From: Roseateles_E cavernae
GTDB taxonomy: Bacteria; Pseudomonadota; Gammaproteobacteria; Burkholderiales; Burkholderiaceae_C
Assembly (NCBI RefSeq): GCF_040187885.1
Contig: NZ_JBDPLH010000005.1
Span: 1 to 64,000 of the forward strand
Length of the DNA: 64,000 bases
Direction of reading: 5' to 3'
Within the stretch, counting starts at the first letter, position 1; every line of letters begins with the position of its first letter. The position numbers and the translations under genes were made by a program. This document shows, one piece after another, positions 51,701 through 60,425 of this stretch. A model generated the notes under the pieces. That model was not told the DNA's origin. It made no database searches and saw only the letters and a list, made by a program, of their open reading frames with translations.

Positions 51701-52169
51701 TCTGCTGAGCCCGCTGGCCGCCGTCACCGAGATCAATCTGCATGCGCCGGCCCTGCTGCCCGATGCCTATTGCGGCGATGTCCATGTGCGCCTGAGCCTC
51801 TACAAGCGCCTGGCCACGGCCGACAAGAGCGAGCAGATCGACAAGCTGCTCGAAGAAGTCACCGACCGCTTCGGCAAGCTGCCGGCCCAGGGCCAGACCC
51901 TGTTCGACACGCACCGGCTGCGCGTGCTGGCCAAGCCCTACGGCGTGGCCAAGATCGATGCGGCGCCCAGCGTGATGAACATCAACTTCCGCCCCAATCC
52001 GCCGATCGATGCAATGCGCGTGATCGAGCTGGTGCAGAAGAACCGCAATATCAAGCTGGTCGGCAACGACAAGCTGCGCATCGACAAGGCGCTCTCCGAT
52101 CCCAAGGACCGCGCGCAGGCGATCCGCGAGGTGCTGCGCCTGCTCGGACAACCCATCAAGCAAGACTGA
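48705..52169 (+). CDS. mfd: Transcription-repair coupling factor Mfd
   Basis: A 1154-residue superfamily II translocase that removes RNA polymerase stalled at lesions and recruits UvrA. The N-terminal UvrB-like region (FPDWETLPYDTFSPHQD), the RNA-polymerase-interaction domain (VHSNHGIGRYQGL), Walker A GDVGFGKT (634-641), DEEH (735-738) and the RecG-like TRG/helicase motifs QLRGRVGRS follow in the usual order. Length is typical. It is followed two bases later by serB. Confidence 0.98.
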   Translation: MQLPLIAPGKKFNQPRPTGSADALLLARFALQQREAGRLSLIVTAEPGDTQRLEDELKFFAPDLRVAVFPDWETLPYDTFSPHQDLISERLATLWSLLQSQGKPVDQRPVDVVLLPATTALTRLAPPSFLAATTFHFKQKQRLDEASLKSQLTLGGYTHVSQVVSPGEYAVRGGLIDLFPMGSLVPYRVDLFGDEVDSIRTFDPDSQRSLYPVPEVRLLPGREFPMDEASRKAFRSRWREKMEGDPSKSRIYKDIDQGIASGGIEYYLPIFFEQTATLFDFVGAELGLALHGDVDTALTRFWTDTRERHRFLQHDPDRPILPPEELFLKVEEFFALTHSHAVLAVRGSEAVDYARPLPDVSVERGAQEPLARLAAHLKSTPHRVLILAESEGRRESLLELLRDNKIEPPSVKDLAEFEASDEKFAITAAPLAAGFFWREPEAGREIQLFTETELFATTPTTRRRRKQEQVSDVNALIKDLSELKVGDPVVHSNHGIGRYQGLINIDIGDGASEFLHLEYADKATLYVPVAQLHLISRYTGVSAEEAPLHRLGSGQWEKAKRKAAEQVRDTAAELLNLYARRAAREGHAFRYSGHDYEAFAASFGFEETPDQRAAIHAVIQDMISPKPMDRLVCGDVGFGKTEVALRAAFVAVMGGKQVAVLAPTTLLAEQHFQNIADRFGKWPVKVAEMSRFRSAKEIKAAMEGLADGTIDIVIGTHKLLSAEVKFARLGLLVIDEEHRFGVRHKEAMKAMRAEVDVLTLTATPIPRTLGMALEGLRDLSVIATAPQRRLAIKTFVRAESSGTIREAMLRELKRGGQVYFLHNEVETIENRRQKLEELVPEARIIVAHGQMPERELERVMREFVGGKHNVLLCSTIIETGIDVPSANTIIIARADKFGLAQLHQLRGRVGRSHHQAYAYLMVPDIQGLTKQATQRLDAIQAMEELGSGFYLAMHDLEIRGAGEVLGENQSGNMMEVGFQLYNEMLSEAVRSLKAGKEPDLLSPLAAVTEINLHAPALLPDAYCGDVHVRLSLYKRLATADKSEQIDKLLEEVTDRFGKLPAQGQTLFDTHRLRVLAKPYGVAKIDAAPSVMNINFRPNPPIDAMRVIELVQKNRNIKLVGNDKLRIDKALSDPKDRAQAIREVLRLLGQPIKQD

Positions 52170-52171
52170 CG

Positions 52172-52873
52172 ATGAATAACGATCTCGTGATCCAGGGCTT
52201 CACGCCCCCGCTGCGCCTCGCCGACTTCCGGATCGCTGCCTTCGACATGGACTCGACCCTGATCAATATCGAGTGCATCGACGAGATCGCCGATGCGGCC
52301 GGCAAGAAGGCCGAGGTGGCGGCCATCACCGAGGCGGCGATGCGCGGCGAGATCAGCGATTTCAAGGACAGCCTGCGCCGCCGGCTGGCGCTCTTGAAGG
52401 GCGTGCCCGTCAGCGCGCTGGAGCAGGTCTTGCGCGAGCGTCTGCGGTTCAACCCCGGGGCTCGCGAGCTGTGCGCGGCCCTCAAGGCCGCCGGGCTCAA
52501 GCTGGTACTGGTCTCGGGCGGCTTCACCTTCTTCACCCGCTATGTCGCGGCCGAGCTGGGCATGGATTACGTGCGCAGCAATGAGCTGCAAATCGTCGAC
52601 GGCGCGCTGACCGGCGGCTTGGGTGTGCAGGCCTGGGGCGAAATCTGCGATGGCGAGGAGAAGCGTCGCATGCTGTTGGCCTGCTGCGCCGAGATCGGTG
52701 CCGACGCGAAGACCCAGGCCATCGCGGTCGGCGACGGTGCCAACGACCTTCCGATGATGGGTGCGGCCGCGCTGTCGGTCGCCTTCCACGCCAAACCCAA
52801 GGTGCGCGAGCAGGCCATGGTGGCGATCAACGCGGGTGGGCTCGATCGCTTGCTGAGCGTGTTCGCTGCATGA
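52172..52873 (+). CDS. serB: Phosphoserine phosphatase
   Basis: HAD-superfamily enzyme of 233 residues for the last step of serine synthesis. The nucleophile and acid are Asp25 and Asp27 in FDMDSTL; VSGGFTFFT and GDGANDLPMM supply the other motifs. Short N-terminal region, no ACT domain, as in the shorter SerB forms. It starts two bases after mfd and overlaps the next gene by four bases. Confidence 0.96.
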   Translation: MNNDLVIQGFTPPLRLADFRIAAFDMDSTLINIECIDEIADAAGKKAEVAAITEAAMRGEISDFKDSLRRRLALLKGVPVSALEQVLRERLRFNPGARELCAALKAAGLKLVLVSGGFTFFTRYVAAELGMDYVRSNELQIVDGALTGGLGVQAWGEICDGEEKRRMLLACCAEIGADAKTQAIAVGDGANDLPMMGAAALSVAFHAKPKVREQAMVAINAGGLDRLLSVFAA

Positions 52874-53424
52874 GGGTCGCCGTCGACCTGGCCAAGGCCA
52901 GCCGCCTGCTGAACCACGGGCCGACCGTGCTGGTGGCCAGCGCGCATGGCGGGCAGCGCGATGTGATGGCTGCGGCCTGGAACATGCCGCTCGATTTCTC
53001 GCCGCCCAAGGTGGCGGTCGTCATCGACAAGAACACCTTCAGCCGCCGCCTGATCGAGGCCTCCGGCGAATTCGTGCTGAGCGTGCCCTGCGCGGCCCAG
53101 ATCGAGATGGTGGTCGGTGTCGGCAACAGCAGCGGCCGCGATCTGGACAAGTTCGCGCGCTGGAATCTCGCCACCGCGCCGGCCTCGCAGGTGCAGGCAC
53201 CGCTGATCGCCGGCTGCCTGGCCTGGCTGGAATGCCGCGTCTACCCCGAGCCGCACAACGAGAAGACCTACGACCTGTTCCTGGCCGAGGTCGTGGCGGC
53301 CTGGGCCGACGACGCGGCCTTCATCAACGGACGTTGGCAAGACCTGGCACCGCCGCAGCGGGCCCTGCATCATCTGGGCGGCGGCGAGTTCTTCACCAGC
53401 GCCGGTTCGATCAAGGCGGGCTGA
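52870..53424 (+). CDS. Flavin reductase-like (FMN-binding split-barrel) protein
   Basis: A 184-residue flavin-reductase-domain protein: VLVASAHGGQRDVMAAAWNMPLDFSPPKVAVVID-type start, then SGEFVLSVPCAAQI and CLAWLECRVYPE. Members bind FMN and act as flavin reductases or two-component oxygenase partners; the specific reaction is not evident. It overlaps serB by four bases (ATGA) and its 3' end overlaps the convergent rraA by 14 bases. Confidence 0.88.
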   Translation: MRVAVDLAKASRLLNHGPTVLVASAHGGQRDVMAAAWNMPLDFSPPKVAVVIDKNTFSRRLIEASGEFVLSVPCAAQIEMVVGVGNSSGRDLDKFARWNLATAPASQVQAPLIAGCLAWLECRVYPEPHNEKTYDLFLAEVVAAWADDAAFINGRWQDLAPPQRALHHLGGGEFFTSAGSIKAG

Positions 53425-53911
53425 GGGGCTTGGCGCTGATCACGACCCCATCCTCGTCGGCATAGAGCCAGTCACCCGGGCGCACCCACAGCCCGTGCAG
53501 CTGCAGGGCCACATCGGTCAGGCCCTGGCCGCGCCGCTCGGTAGGCATGGGCACGTGGCCCAGTGCCAGGATGCCGAGCTGGGTGGCGCGCAGCTCGGCC
53601 AGATCGCGCACGCAGCCATGGATCAGCAAGCCGGCCCAGCCGTTCTTGGCGGCGGCTGCGGCCAGGTTGCCGCCGATCAGCGCGCGCTGCATCGAGCCGC
53701 CGCCATCGAACACCAGCACCCGGCCGTAGCCGGGGCTCTCGACCGCGCTCTTGAGCAGGCTGTTGTCCTCCAAGGCGCGCACCGTCGTGACTGGGCCGGC
53801 AAAGCGCGCCAGGCCGCCGTAGCCGCGATACAGGCCGCCGGGAATGACGCGGACCTCGCCGCTGTCATCGCTCTTGTGCTCGTCGCAGAAATCACAGGTC
53901 GAGAAGTTCAT
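53411..53911 (-). CDS. rraA: RraA-family protein (RNase E regulator / HMG aldolase-like)
   Basis: A 166-residue protein with ATCDFCDEH-type N-terminus (MNFSTCDFCDEH), GRVLVFDGGGSMQRALIGGNLAAAAAKNGWAGL-type core and HGCVRDLAELR. RraA binds and inhibits RNase E in E. coli, while close relatives are 4-hydroxy-4-methyl-2-oxoglutarate aldolases; the GGGS...R and D residues of the metal-dependent aldolases are present, so either role is possible. Confidence 0.9.
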   Translation of the reverse strand: MNFSTCDFCDEHKSDDSGEVRVIPGGLYRGYGGLARFAGPVTTVRALEDNSLLKSAVESPGYGRVLVFDGGGSMQRALIGGNLAAAAAKNGWAGLLIHGCVRDLAELRATQLGILALGHVPMPTERRGQGLTDVALQLHGLWVRPGDWLYADEDGVVISAKPLSPP

Positions 53912-53946
53912 CGGCAGCTTCCTCGTGCTTCAGTTCTTGCGCTTTT

Positions 53947-54177
53947 TTAGTCTTGCAGCGGATCGGCCAGCACCTTGATGCGCGCGCCCTGCAGGCTCAC
54001 GACCTGGCCGGCGCGGATCTTGGCGGTCTTGCGCAGCTCGGTCTGGCCGTCCACCTGGACCTGCTGCTCGGTGATCATCATGCGGGCCACGCCGCCGCTA
54101 TCGGCCAGGCCGGTGGCCTTGAGCAGCTTGTCCAGCTCGATGAATTCGCCGCGCAGTTCGAAGTTGATGTGTTCCAT
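53947..54177 (-). CDS. Small S4-domain RNA-binding protein (YbcJ-like)
   Basis: A 76-residue stand-alone S4 domain: FIELDKLLKATGLADSGG, ARMMITEQQVQVDG, then KIRAGQVVSLQGARI. It matches the YbcJ/YaaA type associated with ribosome or RNA binding in general, with no specific target known. Lies four bases after the TPP-enzyme gene reading frame (54182) in the same direction, so the two are probably co-transcribed. Confidence 0.9.
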   Translation of the reverse strand: MEHINFELRGEFIELDKLLKATGLADSGGVARMMITEQQVQVDGQTELRKTAKIRAGQVVSLQGARIKVLADPLQD

Positions 54178-54181
54178 CCTC

Positions 54182-55903
54182 TCATTGTCCCAGACGCTGT
54201 CTGGCCGCCTCGCGGATCGCCGTCAGCGTGCTGCGGCTGGTCGAGACCTCGGTGGACAGGCGCAGATGCAAGAGCGTCGGCTTGCCGGCGGTCAGCGCAG
54301 CCTGCAGCGCCGGGGCGAAGTCCTCGGTGTGGTCGACACGCTGGGCGGCCCAGCCATAGGCCTGGGCCAGCTGCACGAAGTCGGGATTGAACAGATCGCT
54401 GCCCGAGACCCGGCCCGGGTACTCGCGCTCCTGATGCATCCTGATCGTGCCGTAAGTGCCGTTGTCGACCACCACCGAGATCAGGCGCTTGGCGCCATAG
54501 CCGGTGGCGGTGGCCAGCTCCTGGCCGGTCATCAGGAAGTCGCCATCGCCGGCGATATTGACGACCCAGCGCTCCGGATCGAGCAGGCTGGCCGCCACGG
54601 CCGCCGGCACGCCGTAACCCATCGCGCCCGAGGTCGGGGCCAGCTGGGTACGGCCATGCTGGTGCAGCGCCGGGTATGGATGGAAGCGGTGCAGCCAGCC
54701 GCTGTAGTTGCCGGCGCCATTGGTGAAGATCGTCCCCTCGGGCATGGCACGGCTCAGGGTCTTGACGACCTCGGCCATGTCCAGCGGGCTGACCGGCTGG
54801 GGGAGCAGATTCGCTTGGTAGTCGGCCTGGGCCTGATGCGCCCATTCGGTCCAGGCGACGCTGTCCGGCGCCGCCAGGCTCTGCAGCGCCTGGGCCGCGC
54901 AGCTCATGCTGGCATTGATCATCAGATCGGCCGCATAGACCCGGCCCAGCTCCTCAGCGCCGGCATGGATGTGCACCAGTTGCTGGCTGGGGCGCGGTGC
55001 CTGCAGCAAGGTGTAGCCGCCGGTGGTCATCTCGCCCAGGCGCGGGCCGACCGCCAGGATCAGGTCGGCGTCCTTGACACGCCGCGCCAGCTTCGGATTG
55101 ATGCCGATGCCGACATCGCCGGCATAAAGCGGATGGCGGTTGTCGAACAGATCCTGGAAGCGGAAGGCACAGCCCACCGGCAGCTGCCAGGCCTCGGCAA
55201 AGCGCTGCAGCGCCGCGCAGCTGTCAGGCGTCCAGCCGCCGCCGCCGACGATCACCAGCGGCCGCTGGGCCGCCAGCAGCCGCGAGCGCAGATCGGCCAG
55301 CGCGGCCGGCGCCGGCCAGGCCTGGGCCGGGGCTGCGCGCGGCAGCACCGGCGCCGCCGTCATCTCGGTCAGCATGTCCTCGGGCAGCACCAGCACGACT
55401 GGGCCGGGCCGGCCCTGCAGCGCGGTGTGAAAGGCACGGGCGATGTACTCGGGCAGACGGTCGGCGTCCTGCACCTCGCCGACCCATTTGGCGAAACCCA
55501 GCGTGCCGGGGCCGAACATCTGGCGGTAGTCGAGCTCCTGAAACGCCTCGCGGTCGCGCTGCTCGCTGGCCACCTGGCCGATGAAGAGAATCATCGGCGT
55601 GCTGTCCTGGAAGGCGGTGTGCAGGCCGATGCTGGCATTGGTGGCGCCGGGCCCGCGGGTCACGAAGCAGATACCGGGCCGGCCCGTCAGCTTGCCCTGG
55701 GCCTCGGCCATGAAGGCCGCGCCGCCCTCCTGCCGGCAGGCGATGAAACGGATCTTGTCGCGGTGCTCGTGGAAGCCGTCCAGCACCGCCAGATAGCTCT
55801 CGCCGGGCACGCCGAAGACGGTATCGACACCCTGGGCGATCAGGGCCTCGACCAGCAGGTGGCCGGCCAGTCGTGATGAAGTGGGGGCGGGGCTTGCTTG
55901 CAT
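54182..55903 (-). CDS. Thiamine-diphosphate-dependent enzyme, acetolactate-synthase-like
   Basis: A 573-residue three-domain TPP enzyme: N-terminal GVDTVFGVPGESYLAVLDG and catalytic-glutamate region CRQEGGAAFMAEA, a middle Rossmann domain, and the TPP-binding motif GDGDFLMTGQELATA to VVVDNGTYG. It resembles IlvB-type acetolactate synthases, but no regulatory subunit is nearby and many such paralogues act on other 2-keto acids, so the substrate is open. The ATG at 55903 fits the family start; a longer frame from 55939 does not. Confidence 0.87.
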   Translation of the reverse strand: MQASPAPTSSRLAGHLLVEALIAQGVDTVFGVPGESYLAVLDGFHEHRDKIRFIACRQEGGAAFMAEAQGKLTGRPGICFVTRGPGATNASIGLHTAFQDSTPMILFIGQVASEQRDREAFQELDYRQMFGPGTLGFAKWVGEVQDADRLPEYIARAFHTALQGRPGPVVLVLPEDMLTEMTAAPVLPRAAPAQAWPAPAALADLRSRLLAAQRPLVIVGGGGWTPDSCAALQRFAEAWQLPVGCAFRFQDLFDNRHPLYAGDVGIGINPKLARRVKDADLILAVGPRLGEMTTGGYTLLQAPRPSQQLVHIHAGAEELGRVYAADLMINASMSCAAQALQSLAAPDSVAWTEWAHQAQADYQANLLPQPVSPLDMAEVVKTLSRAMPEGTIFTNGAGNYSGWLHRFHPYPALHQHGRTQLAPTSGAMGYGVPAAVAASLLDPERWVVNIAGDGDFLMTGQELATATGYGAKRLISVVVDNGTYGTIRMHQEREYPGRVSGSDLFNPDFVQLAQAYGWAAQRVDHTEDFAPALQAALTAGKPTLLHLRLSTEVSTSRSTLTAIREAARQRLGQ

Positions 55904-55945
55904 GGGCCGAATGTAGCGCCGGCCAGGGCCGGCGCACATCAGCGC

Positions 55946-57199
55946 TTATGCGGTGGCCAGCCGCGTGCGGGCGATGCGCAGACCGACCAGGCCGGCCGAG
56001 GCGATGCCCAGGCCCAGGGCCGCGGCCGAGCCGGCGAACACGCCGGCCGGATGGCCGCCGTCCAGCAAGGCGCCGAACACCGGCGCAGCCAGCGCGAAGC
56101 CGACATCCAGGCCCGAGTACACCGTGCCGTAGACCCGGCCGGTGGCACCCGGCGGCGCGGCGCGCTTGATCAACATATCGCGCGAGGGCCCGGCCAGGCC
56201 GGTGCCGAAACCGGCCAGCGCCGTGGCCGCAGCCGCCACCAGCGGCGGCAGCCAGCCGGCCGCGACCAGCAGCAGCAGGCCGGCGGCCAGCGCCATCGCC
56301 AGCGCGATCGTGCGCTCCAGGCGCTGCACCTTGGCGACCAGGAAACCGCCGATCACCATGCCCAGTGCGCCGCACAGCATATAGCCGGTCACCACATAGG
56401 CGGTCAGGCTCAGCGGCAGGCCGTACATCTGGCCCAGGGCCGGGCTGGCAAAGCTCTGGATCGCGCTCAGCGCGGCGGTCGTGAAGAAGAAGAAGGAGAA
56501 GCACAGCCAGACCGAGGGCAGGCGCAGAAAGGCCATCGGATGCTCTTGCTTGACGCCGGCGGCCGGCTTGGCATGGCCCCAGGAGCCCTGGCTGTCGTCG
56601 ATGGCCGCGCGCTTGAAGAACAGCAGCGCGATCACCGCCAGCGCCACCAGGCCGGTGCCCAGATAGGCATAGCGCCAGTTGCCAGTGGCCTCGGCGATGC
56701 CGATCGAGAACACCGGCGCCAGCGCCCAGCCCAGATTGCCGGTGATGCCATGCACCGAGAAAGCATGACCCAGGCGCGGCTGCGAAACGCGCTTGTTCAG
56801 TATCGTGAAGTCCACCGGATGGAAGGGCGAGTTGCCCAGGCCCGCCAGCGCCGCCGCCAGCATCAGGCCGGCAAAGCCGGTGGCCATGCCGGCCGCGATC
56901 GAGGCGAGCACAAAGCAGGCCAGCGCCGCGAACAGCACCGGCCGCGCGCCGCGCTTGTCGACCAGAAAGCCGGCCAGCGCCTGGCCGATGCCCGAGATCA
57001 CGAAGAAGGTCGTGACCAGGAGGCCCAGCTCCGAATAGCTGAGCCCGAAGTCCTTGATGAAGGCCGGGAACAGCGGCGGCAGCAGCATGTGGAAAAAATG
57101 CGAGGTGCCATGGGCCAGGCCGATCAGGCTGATCGTGCCGTAGTCGCGCCGGGCCTGGGCACGGCCGTCGAGGGTGAGGGAGGCGGTATGCGTCGTCAT
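55946..57199 (-). CDS. MFS transporter (fosmidomycin-resistance-like)
   Basis: A 417-residue permease with twelve predicted membrane helices. The GLAHGTSHFFHMLLPPLFP start and DKRGARPVLF loop between helices 2 and 3 match the fosmidomycin-resistance-type branch of the major facilitator superfamily. The substrate is unknown. It is divergent, across 70 bp, from an AraC-type gene that probably controls it. Confidence 0.88.
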   Translation of the reverse strand: MTTHTASLTLDGRAQARRDYGTISLIGLAHGTSHFFHMLLPPLFPAFIKDFGLSYSELGLLVTTFFVISGIGQALAGFLVDKRGARPVLFAALACFVLASIAAGMATGFAGLMLAAALAGLGNSPFHPVDFTILNKRVSQPRLGHAFSVHGITGNLGWALAPVFSIGIAEATGNWRYAYLGTGLVALAVIALLFFKRAAIDDSQGSWGHAKPAAGVKQEHPMAFLRLPSVWLCFSFFFFTTAALSAIQSFASPALGQMYGLPLSLTAYVVTGYMLCGALGMVIGGFLVAKVQRLERTIALAMALAAGLLLLVAAGWLPPLVAAAATALAGFGTGLAGPSRDMLIKRAAPPGATGRVYGTVYSGLDVGFALAAPVFGALLDGGHPAGVFAGSAAALGLGIASAGLVGLRIARTRLATA

Positions 57200-57269
57200 G
57201 GCGCCAATGTAGGCGCCAGCGGTGCGGCCGGGTTACGATAGATCGCCAAGCTTTATCGAAATTCCGCCA

Positions 57270-58073
57270 ATGGCCTCTACCCGCCGCAGCCTGCCGCCCG
57301 CCGACCCCAGCCGCTACGCCCCGAGCGCGGAGCGGCCGCTGCGCGGCAAGGCACGGCTGATGGAGCATCAGATGGACATCCAGCCGCACCAGCACGACTG
57401 GGGCCAGCTGGTGTTCTCGGTCGGCGGGGCGGTGCGCGTCAGCACCAGCGCGAGCACCTTCATCGTGCCGCCCTCGCGTGCGGTCTGGATCGCGCCGCGC
57501 GTCGTCCATGCGGTCTCGGCGATCGAGCGGGCCGATCTGCGCACGCTCTATTTGCATGAGAGCCTGACGCGTGCCCCGGCCTGGGCGCAATGCCGGGTGC
57601 TCGAGGTCTCGCCACTGCTGCGCGAGCTGGTGCTGCAGCTGCCCACCGATCCCGACGCCCAACCCGACACCCCGGCCGAGCGCGAGCGCTGCATCACCCA
57701 TCTGATCGTCGACGAACTGGTCCGGGCGCGCAGCCTGCGCCTGGGCGTGGCCCTGCCGCAGGACAAGCGCCTGCTGCGGCTGTGCCAGGCCATCATCGAA
57801 GAGCCGGGCCGCCACAGCAGTCTGGCCGACTGGGCCGCCGAGGTCGGCGCCAGCGAGCGCACGATCTCGCGTCTGTTCCGCGAACAGCTGGGCAGCGGCT
57901 ACGGCCAGTGGCGCAGCCAGGTGCTGCTGGCCCATGCGCTGTCGATGGCGGCGCGGCAAAAGCCGATGAGCCATATCGCCGCCGAGCTCGGCTATGCCAG
58001 CGCCAGCGCCTTCACCGCGATGGTGACGCGCACCGTGGGCATGCCGCCGAGCCGCTTCTTCGCCGAAGCCTGA
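57270..58073 (+). CDS. AraC-family regulator
   Basis: A 267-residue regulator with an N-terminal cupin (HQHDWGQLVFSVGGAVRV, PPSRAVWIAPRVVHAV) and a C-terminal double helix-turn-helix (SLADWAAEVGASERTISRLFREQ and MSHIAAELGYASASAFTAMVTRTVG). Start at 57270 fits the family. It most likely regulates the divergent MFS gene; the ligand is unknown. Confidence 0.9.
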   Translation: MASTRRSLPPADPSRYAPSAERPLRGKARLMEHQMDIQPHQHDWGQLVFSVGGAVRVSTSASTFIVPPSRAVWIAPRVVHAVSAIERADLRTLYLHESLTRAPAWAQCRVLEVSPLLRELVLQLPTDPDAQPDTPAERERCITHLIVDELVRARSLRLGVALPQDKRLLRLCQAIIEEPGRHSSLADWAAEVGASERTISRLFREQLGSGYGQWRSQVLLAHALSMAARQKPMSHIAAELGYASASAFTAMVTRTVGMPPSRFFAEA

Positions 58074-58099
58074 AGCCGCCGACAAGGCCTGGAGGCCAA

Positions 58100-58876
58100 T
58101 CAGCGGTAGCGAGCCAGGATGGTCTTGAGCTGGCCGCTCTGGACCAGCTGGCGCACAGCGGCATGGATGCGCGCCGGCGCCATCGCCGGCTTGGCCGAGA
58201 GCAGGCAATGCGTCGTCACCGAATGCAGGGTCTGCAGGGGCTTGAGCCGCTGCGCCATCGGCTGGCTCTTGTTGAACCAGTCGACCATCAGGCTGTTGGC
58301 GGCGGCCAGATCGGTCCGGCCCAGCGCCAGTTTCTCCAGCACCCGCTGCTGGCTGGGGCCGTCGTCGCGCAGCAGGCGGCCGCCGCGCAAGCCGGCATCC
58401 AGCGCGGGATAGCGATAGCTGATCACCAGGCCGACGCTCAGACCCCTGGCGCTGTCCAGATCGATCGGGGCAAGCGCCCTGGAGCCAGGTCCGGCCAGCA
58501 GCAGATCGTCCAGCACCAGCAGCGGCACGCTCCAGCGCTCGGCTGCCACCGGTTTGTCGAGCCAGACGGGCGCGAGCAGGCAGTGCAGATCGACCAGACC
58601 GGTATCCAGCGCCGCATCGACACGCTTGGGCGGCAGGATCGTGATGCGCGCCTCGGCGCCGGCATTGGCTGCGATCTGCTTCATCATCTCGAACAGAATG
58701 CCGCCCTGCAGCCGTCCACCCACGACATGCGCGAACGGCATGGCCCAGGCCTGGCCCAGCGCAAAGCGCAGCACCGGCACGGCTACGGGCTCGGGCGGCG
58801 CGGCCCGCGCCACCGACGCACCGAGCAGCAGGCCGGCCACAAGCCCGGCTGTCTTTCTTCTCCATCCACCTCGCAT
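58100..58876 (-). CDS. Periplasmic solute-binding-like protein
   Basis: A 258-residue protein with a signal peptide (KTAGLVAGLLLGASVARA) followed by the amino-acid-type solute-binding fold, weakly conserved (LRFALGQAWAMPFA, GGILFEMMKQIAANAGAE, RIHAAVRQLVQSGQLKTILARYR). It has no permease partner here and may be a sensor-type or orphan receptor. An ATG at 58900 is an alternative start. Assignment is tentative. Confidence 0.65.
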   Translation of the reverse strand: MRGGWRRKTAGLVAGLLLGASVARAAPPEPVAVPVLRFALGQAWAMPFAHVVGGRLQGGILFEMMKQIAANAGAEARITILPPKRVDAALDTGLVDLHCLLAPVWLDKPVAAERWSVPLLVLDDLLLAGPGSRALAPIDLDSARGLSVGLVISYRYPALDAGLRGGRLLRDDGPSQQRVLEKLALGRTDLAAANSLMVDWFNKSQPMAQRLKPLQTLHSVTTHCLLSAKPAMAPARIHAAVRQLVQSGQLKTILARYR

Positions 58877-58945
58877 GAGGCCGCAGTCTAGGGCATGCAT
58901 GCCCCTGCGCCGTCCCGGTCGCTGACGCTGGGATACCATTTCCGC

Positions 58946-60046
58946 ATGGAACAGGTTTTATTCGATTACACCCGCCAGGACGCCGAAGGCGCCAGCTGCA
59001 CCGCCCATGCCTGGGCCAAGGTGCCGGCGCCCCTGACGCCCAGCCAGCGTGCCACGCTGAAAGCCCGCGCCGCAGCGCTGCTGAAGGCCCGCAACGCGGT
59101 GCTGGTGGCGCATTACTACGTGGACGGCGATCTGCAGGATCTGGCGCTGGAGACCGGCGGCATCGTCTCCGACTCGCTGGAGATGGCCCGCTTCGGCCGC
59201 GACCACCAAGCCCAGACCCTGATCGTCGCCGGCGTGCGTTTCATGGGCGAGAGCGCCAAGATCCTGTCGCCCGAGAAGCGTGTGCTGATGCCCGATCTGG
59301 ACGCCACCTGCTCGCTGGACCTGGGTTGCCCGGCCGATGAATTCGCGGCCTTCTGCGACGCCCATCCGGACCGCAAGGTGGTGGTCTACGCCAATACCAG
59401 CGCGGCCGTGAAGGCGCGCGCCGACTGGATGGTCACCAGCTCCTGCGCGCTCGAGATCGTGGCCGAGCTGAAGGCCAAGGGCGAGAAGATCCTGTGGGCG
59501 CCGGATCGCCATCTGGGCCGCTACATCCAGGAGCAGACCGGCGCCGACATGCTGATGTGGAACGGCGCCTGCATCGTGCACGACGAGTTCAAGGGCCTGG
59601 AGCTGGACCTGCTGAGCGAGCAGCATCCGGACGCGATGATCCTGGTCCACCCCGAGTCGCCCAAGAGCGTGGTCGACAAGGCCCACGTCGTGGGTTCCAC
59701 CTCGGCGCTGATCAAGGCCGTCGTCGAGGGCAAGGCGCAGGAATACATCGTCGCCACCGACAACGGCATCCTGCACCGCATGCGCCAGCTGGCGCCCGGC
59801 AAGACCCTGATCGAGGCGCCCACCGCCGGCAACAGCGCCACCTGCAAGAGCTGCGCGCACTGCCCCTGGATGGCGATGAACGGACTGCAGGGCGTGATAG
59901 CCTGCCTGGAGCAGGGCCAGGGCGAAATCCATATCGACGAGCCGGTGCGTGTCAAGGCGCTGGGCTGCATCGAACGCATGCTGGACTTCACGGCGGCACT
60001 GAAAGCCCGCACGGCCGGCATGAAGACCGGCATAGGCGCAGCCTGA
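58946..60046 (+). CDS. nadA: Quinolinate synthase
   Basis: 4Fe-4S enzyme of 366 residues that condenses iminoaspartate with dihydroxyacetone phosphate to quinolinate in de novo NAD synthesis. Motifs: VLVAHYYVDGDLQDLA, GVRFMGESAKILSPEK, YANTSAAVKARADW, and the cluster cysteines in GACIVH and CKSCAHCPWM (from Cys300). Its partner nadB lies convergently, separated by one small gene. Confidence 0.97.
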   Translation: MEQVLFDYTRQDAEGASCTAHAWAKVPAPLTPSQRATLKARAAALLKARNAVLVAHYYVDGDLQDLALETGGIVSDSLEMARFGRDHQAQTLIVAGVRFMGESAKILSPEKRVLMPDLDATCSLDLGCPADEFAAFCDAHPDRKVVVYANTSAAVKARADWMVTSSCALEIVAELKAKGEKILWAPDRHLGRYIQEQTGADMLMWNGACIVHDEFKGLELDLLSEQHPDAMILVHPESPKSVVDKAHVVGSTSALIKAVVEGKAQEYIVATDNGILHRMRQLAPGKTLIEAPTAGNSATCKSCAHCPWMAMNGLQGVIACLEQGQGEIHIDEPVRVKALGCIERMLDFTAALKARTAGMKTGIGAA

Positions 60047-60134
60047 ATAGGGGGGGATGGCGCCCGTTTTTCGCCGGCAGGGAGCGCTATAAAGCGAATA
60101 CGCTTGCGCGATCCACAGAAAGACGAGACGCCTC

Positions 60135-60419
60135 ATGACCGACTTCAGCTCGCTCTACAACCACCACGAACGCGAGGTGTTCAACGCCGTCGCGACGGTG
60201 GCCCCGCAGTTTCCGGCCATCAGCAGCAACGACCTGCTGGTCGACGTGGCCTGCGTGGCGCTGAACCGCCTGCCGCCGCGCTACATCCGCCACGAGGTGG
60301 ATTTCTCCTTCTACCTGACCGAGCATGAGCGGCTGGAGATCGATGCCGCGATCAGCGAGGCGGTGACCTATGCCTTCAACTTCGTGCAGGCGCGCACCGC
60401 GCTGCGCGCGCGGCGCTAG
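60135..60419 (+). CDS. ComFB-family protein
   Basis: A 94-residue protein with the ComFB pattern NHHEREVFNAV, DVACVALNRLPPRYIRHEVDFSFYL and a helical end (ISEAVTYAFNFVQARTA). The family was named from a Bacillus competence operon; in some bacteria ComFB domains bind cyclic dinucleotides. A cluster of paired arginines and histidine in PPRYIRHEVD is conserved in that group. Its 3' end abuts nadB on the other strand. Role here unknown. Confidence 0.85.
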   Translation: MTDFSSLYNHHEREVFNAVATVAPQFPAISSNDLLVDVACVALNRLPPRYIRHEVDFSFYLTEHERLEIDAAISEAVTYAFNFVQARTALRARR

Positions 60420-60425
60420 CAGTCC

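Noticed and set aside
48657..52163. A very long open frame antisense to mfd (and similar ones antisense to ppc, hemYX and paaZ)
   Set aside because: High GC makes stop codons rare in the opposite strand. These frames have repetitive Gln/Ala/Gly/Leu/Arg composition and no recognisable domains, while the sense frames encode complete conserved enzymes.
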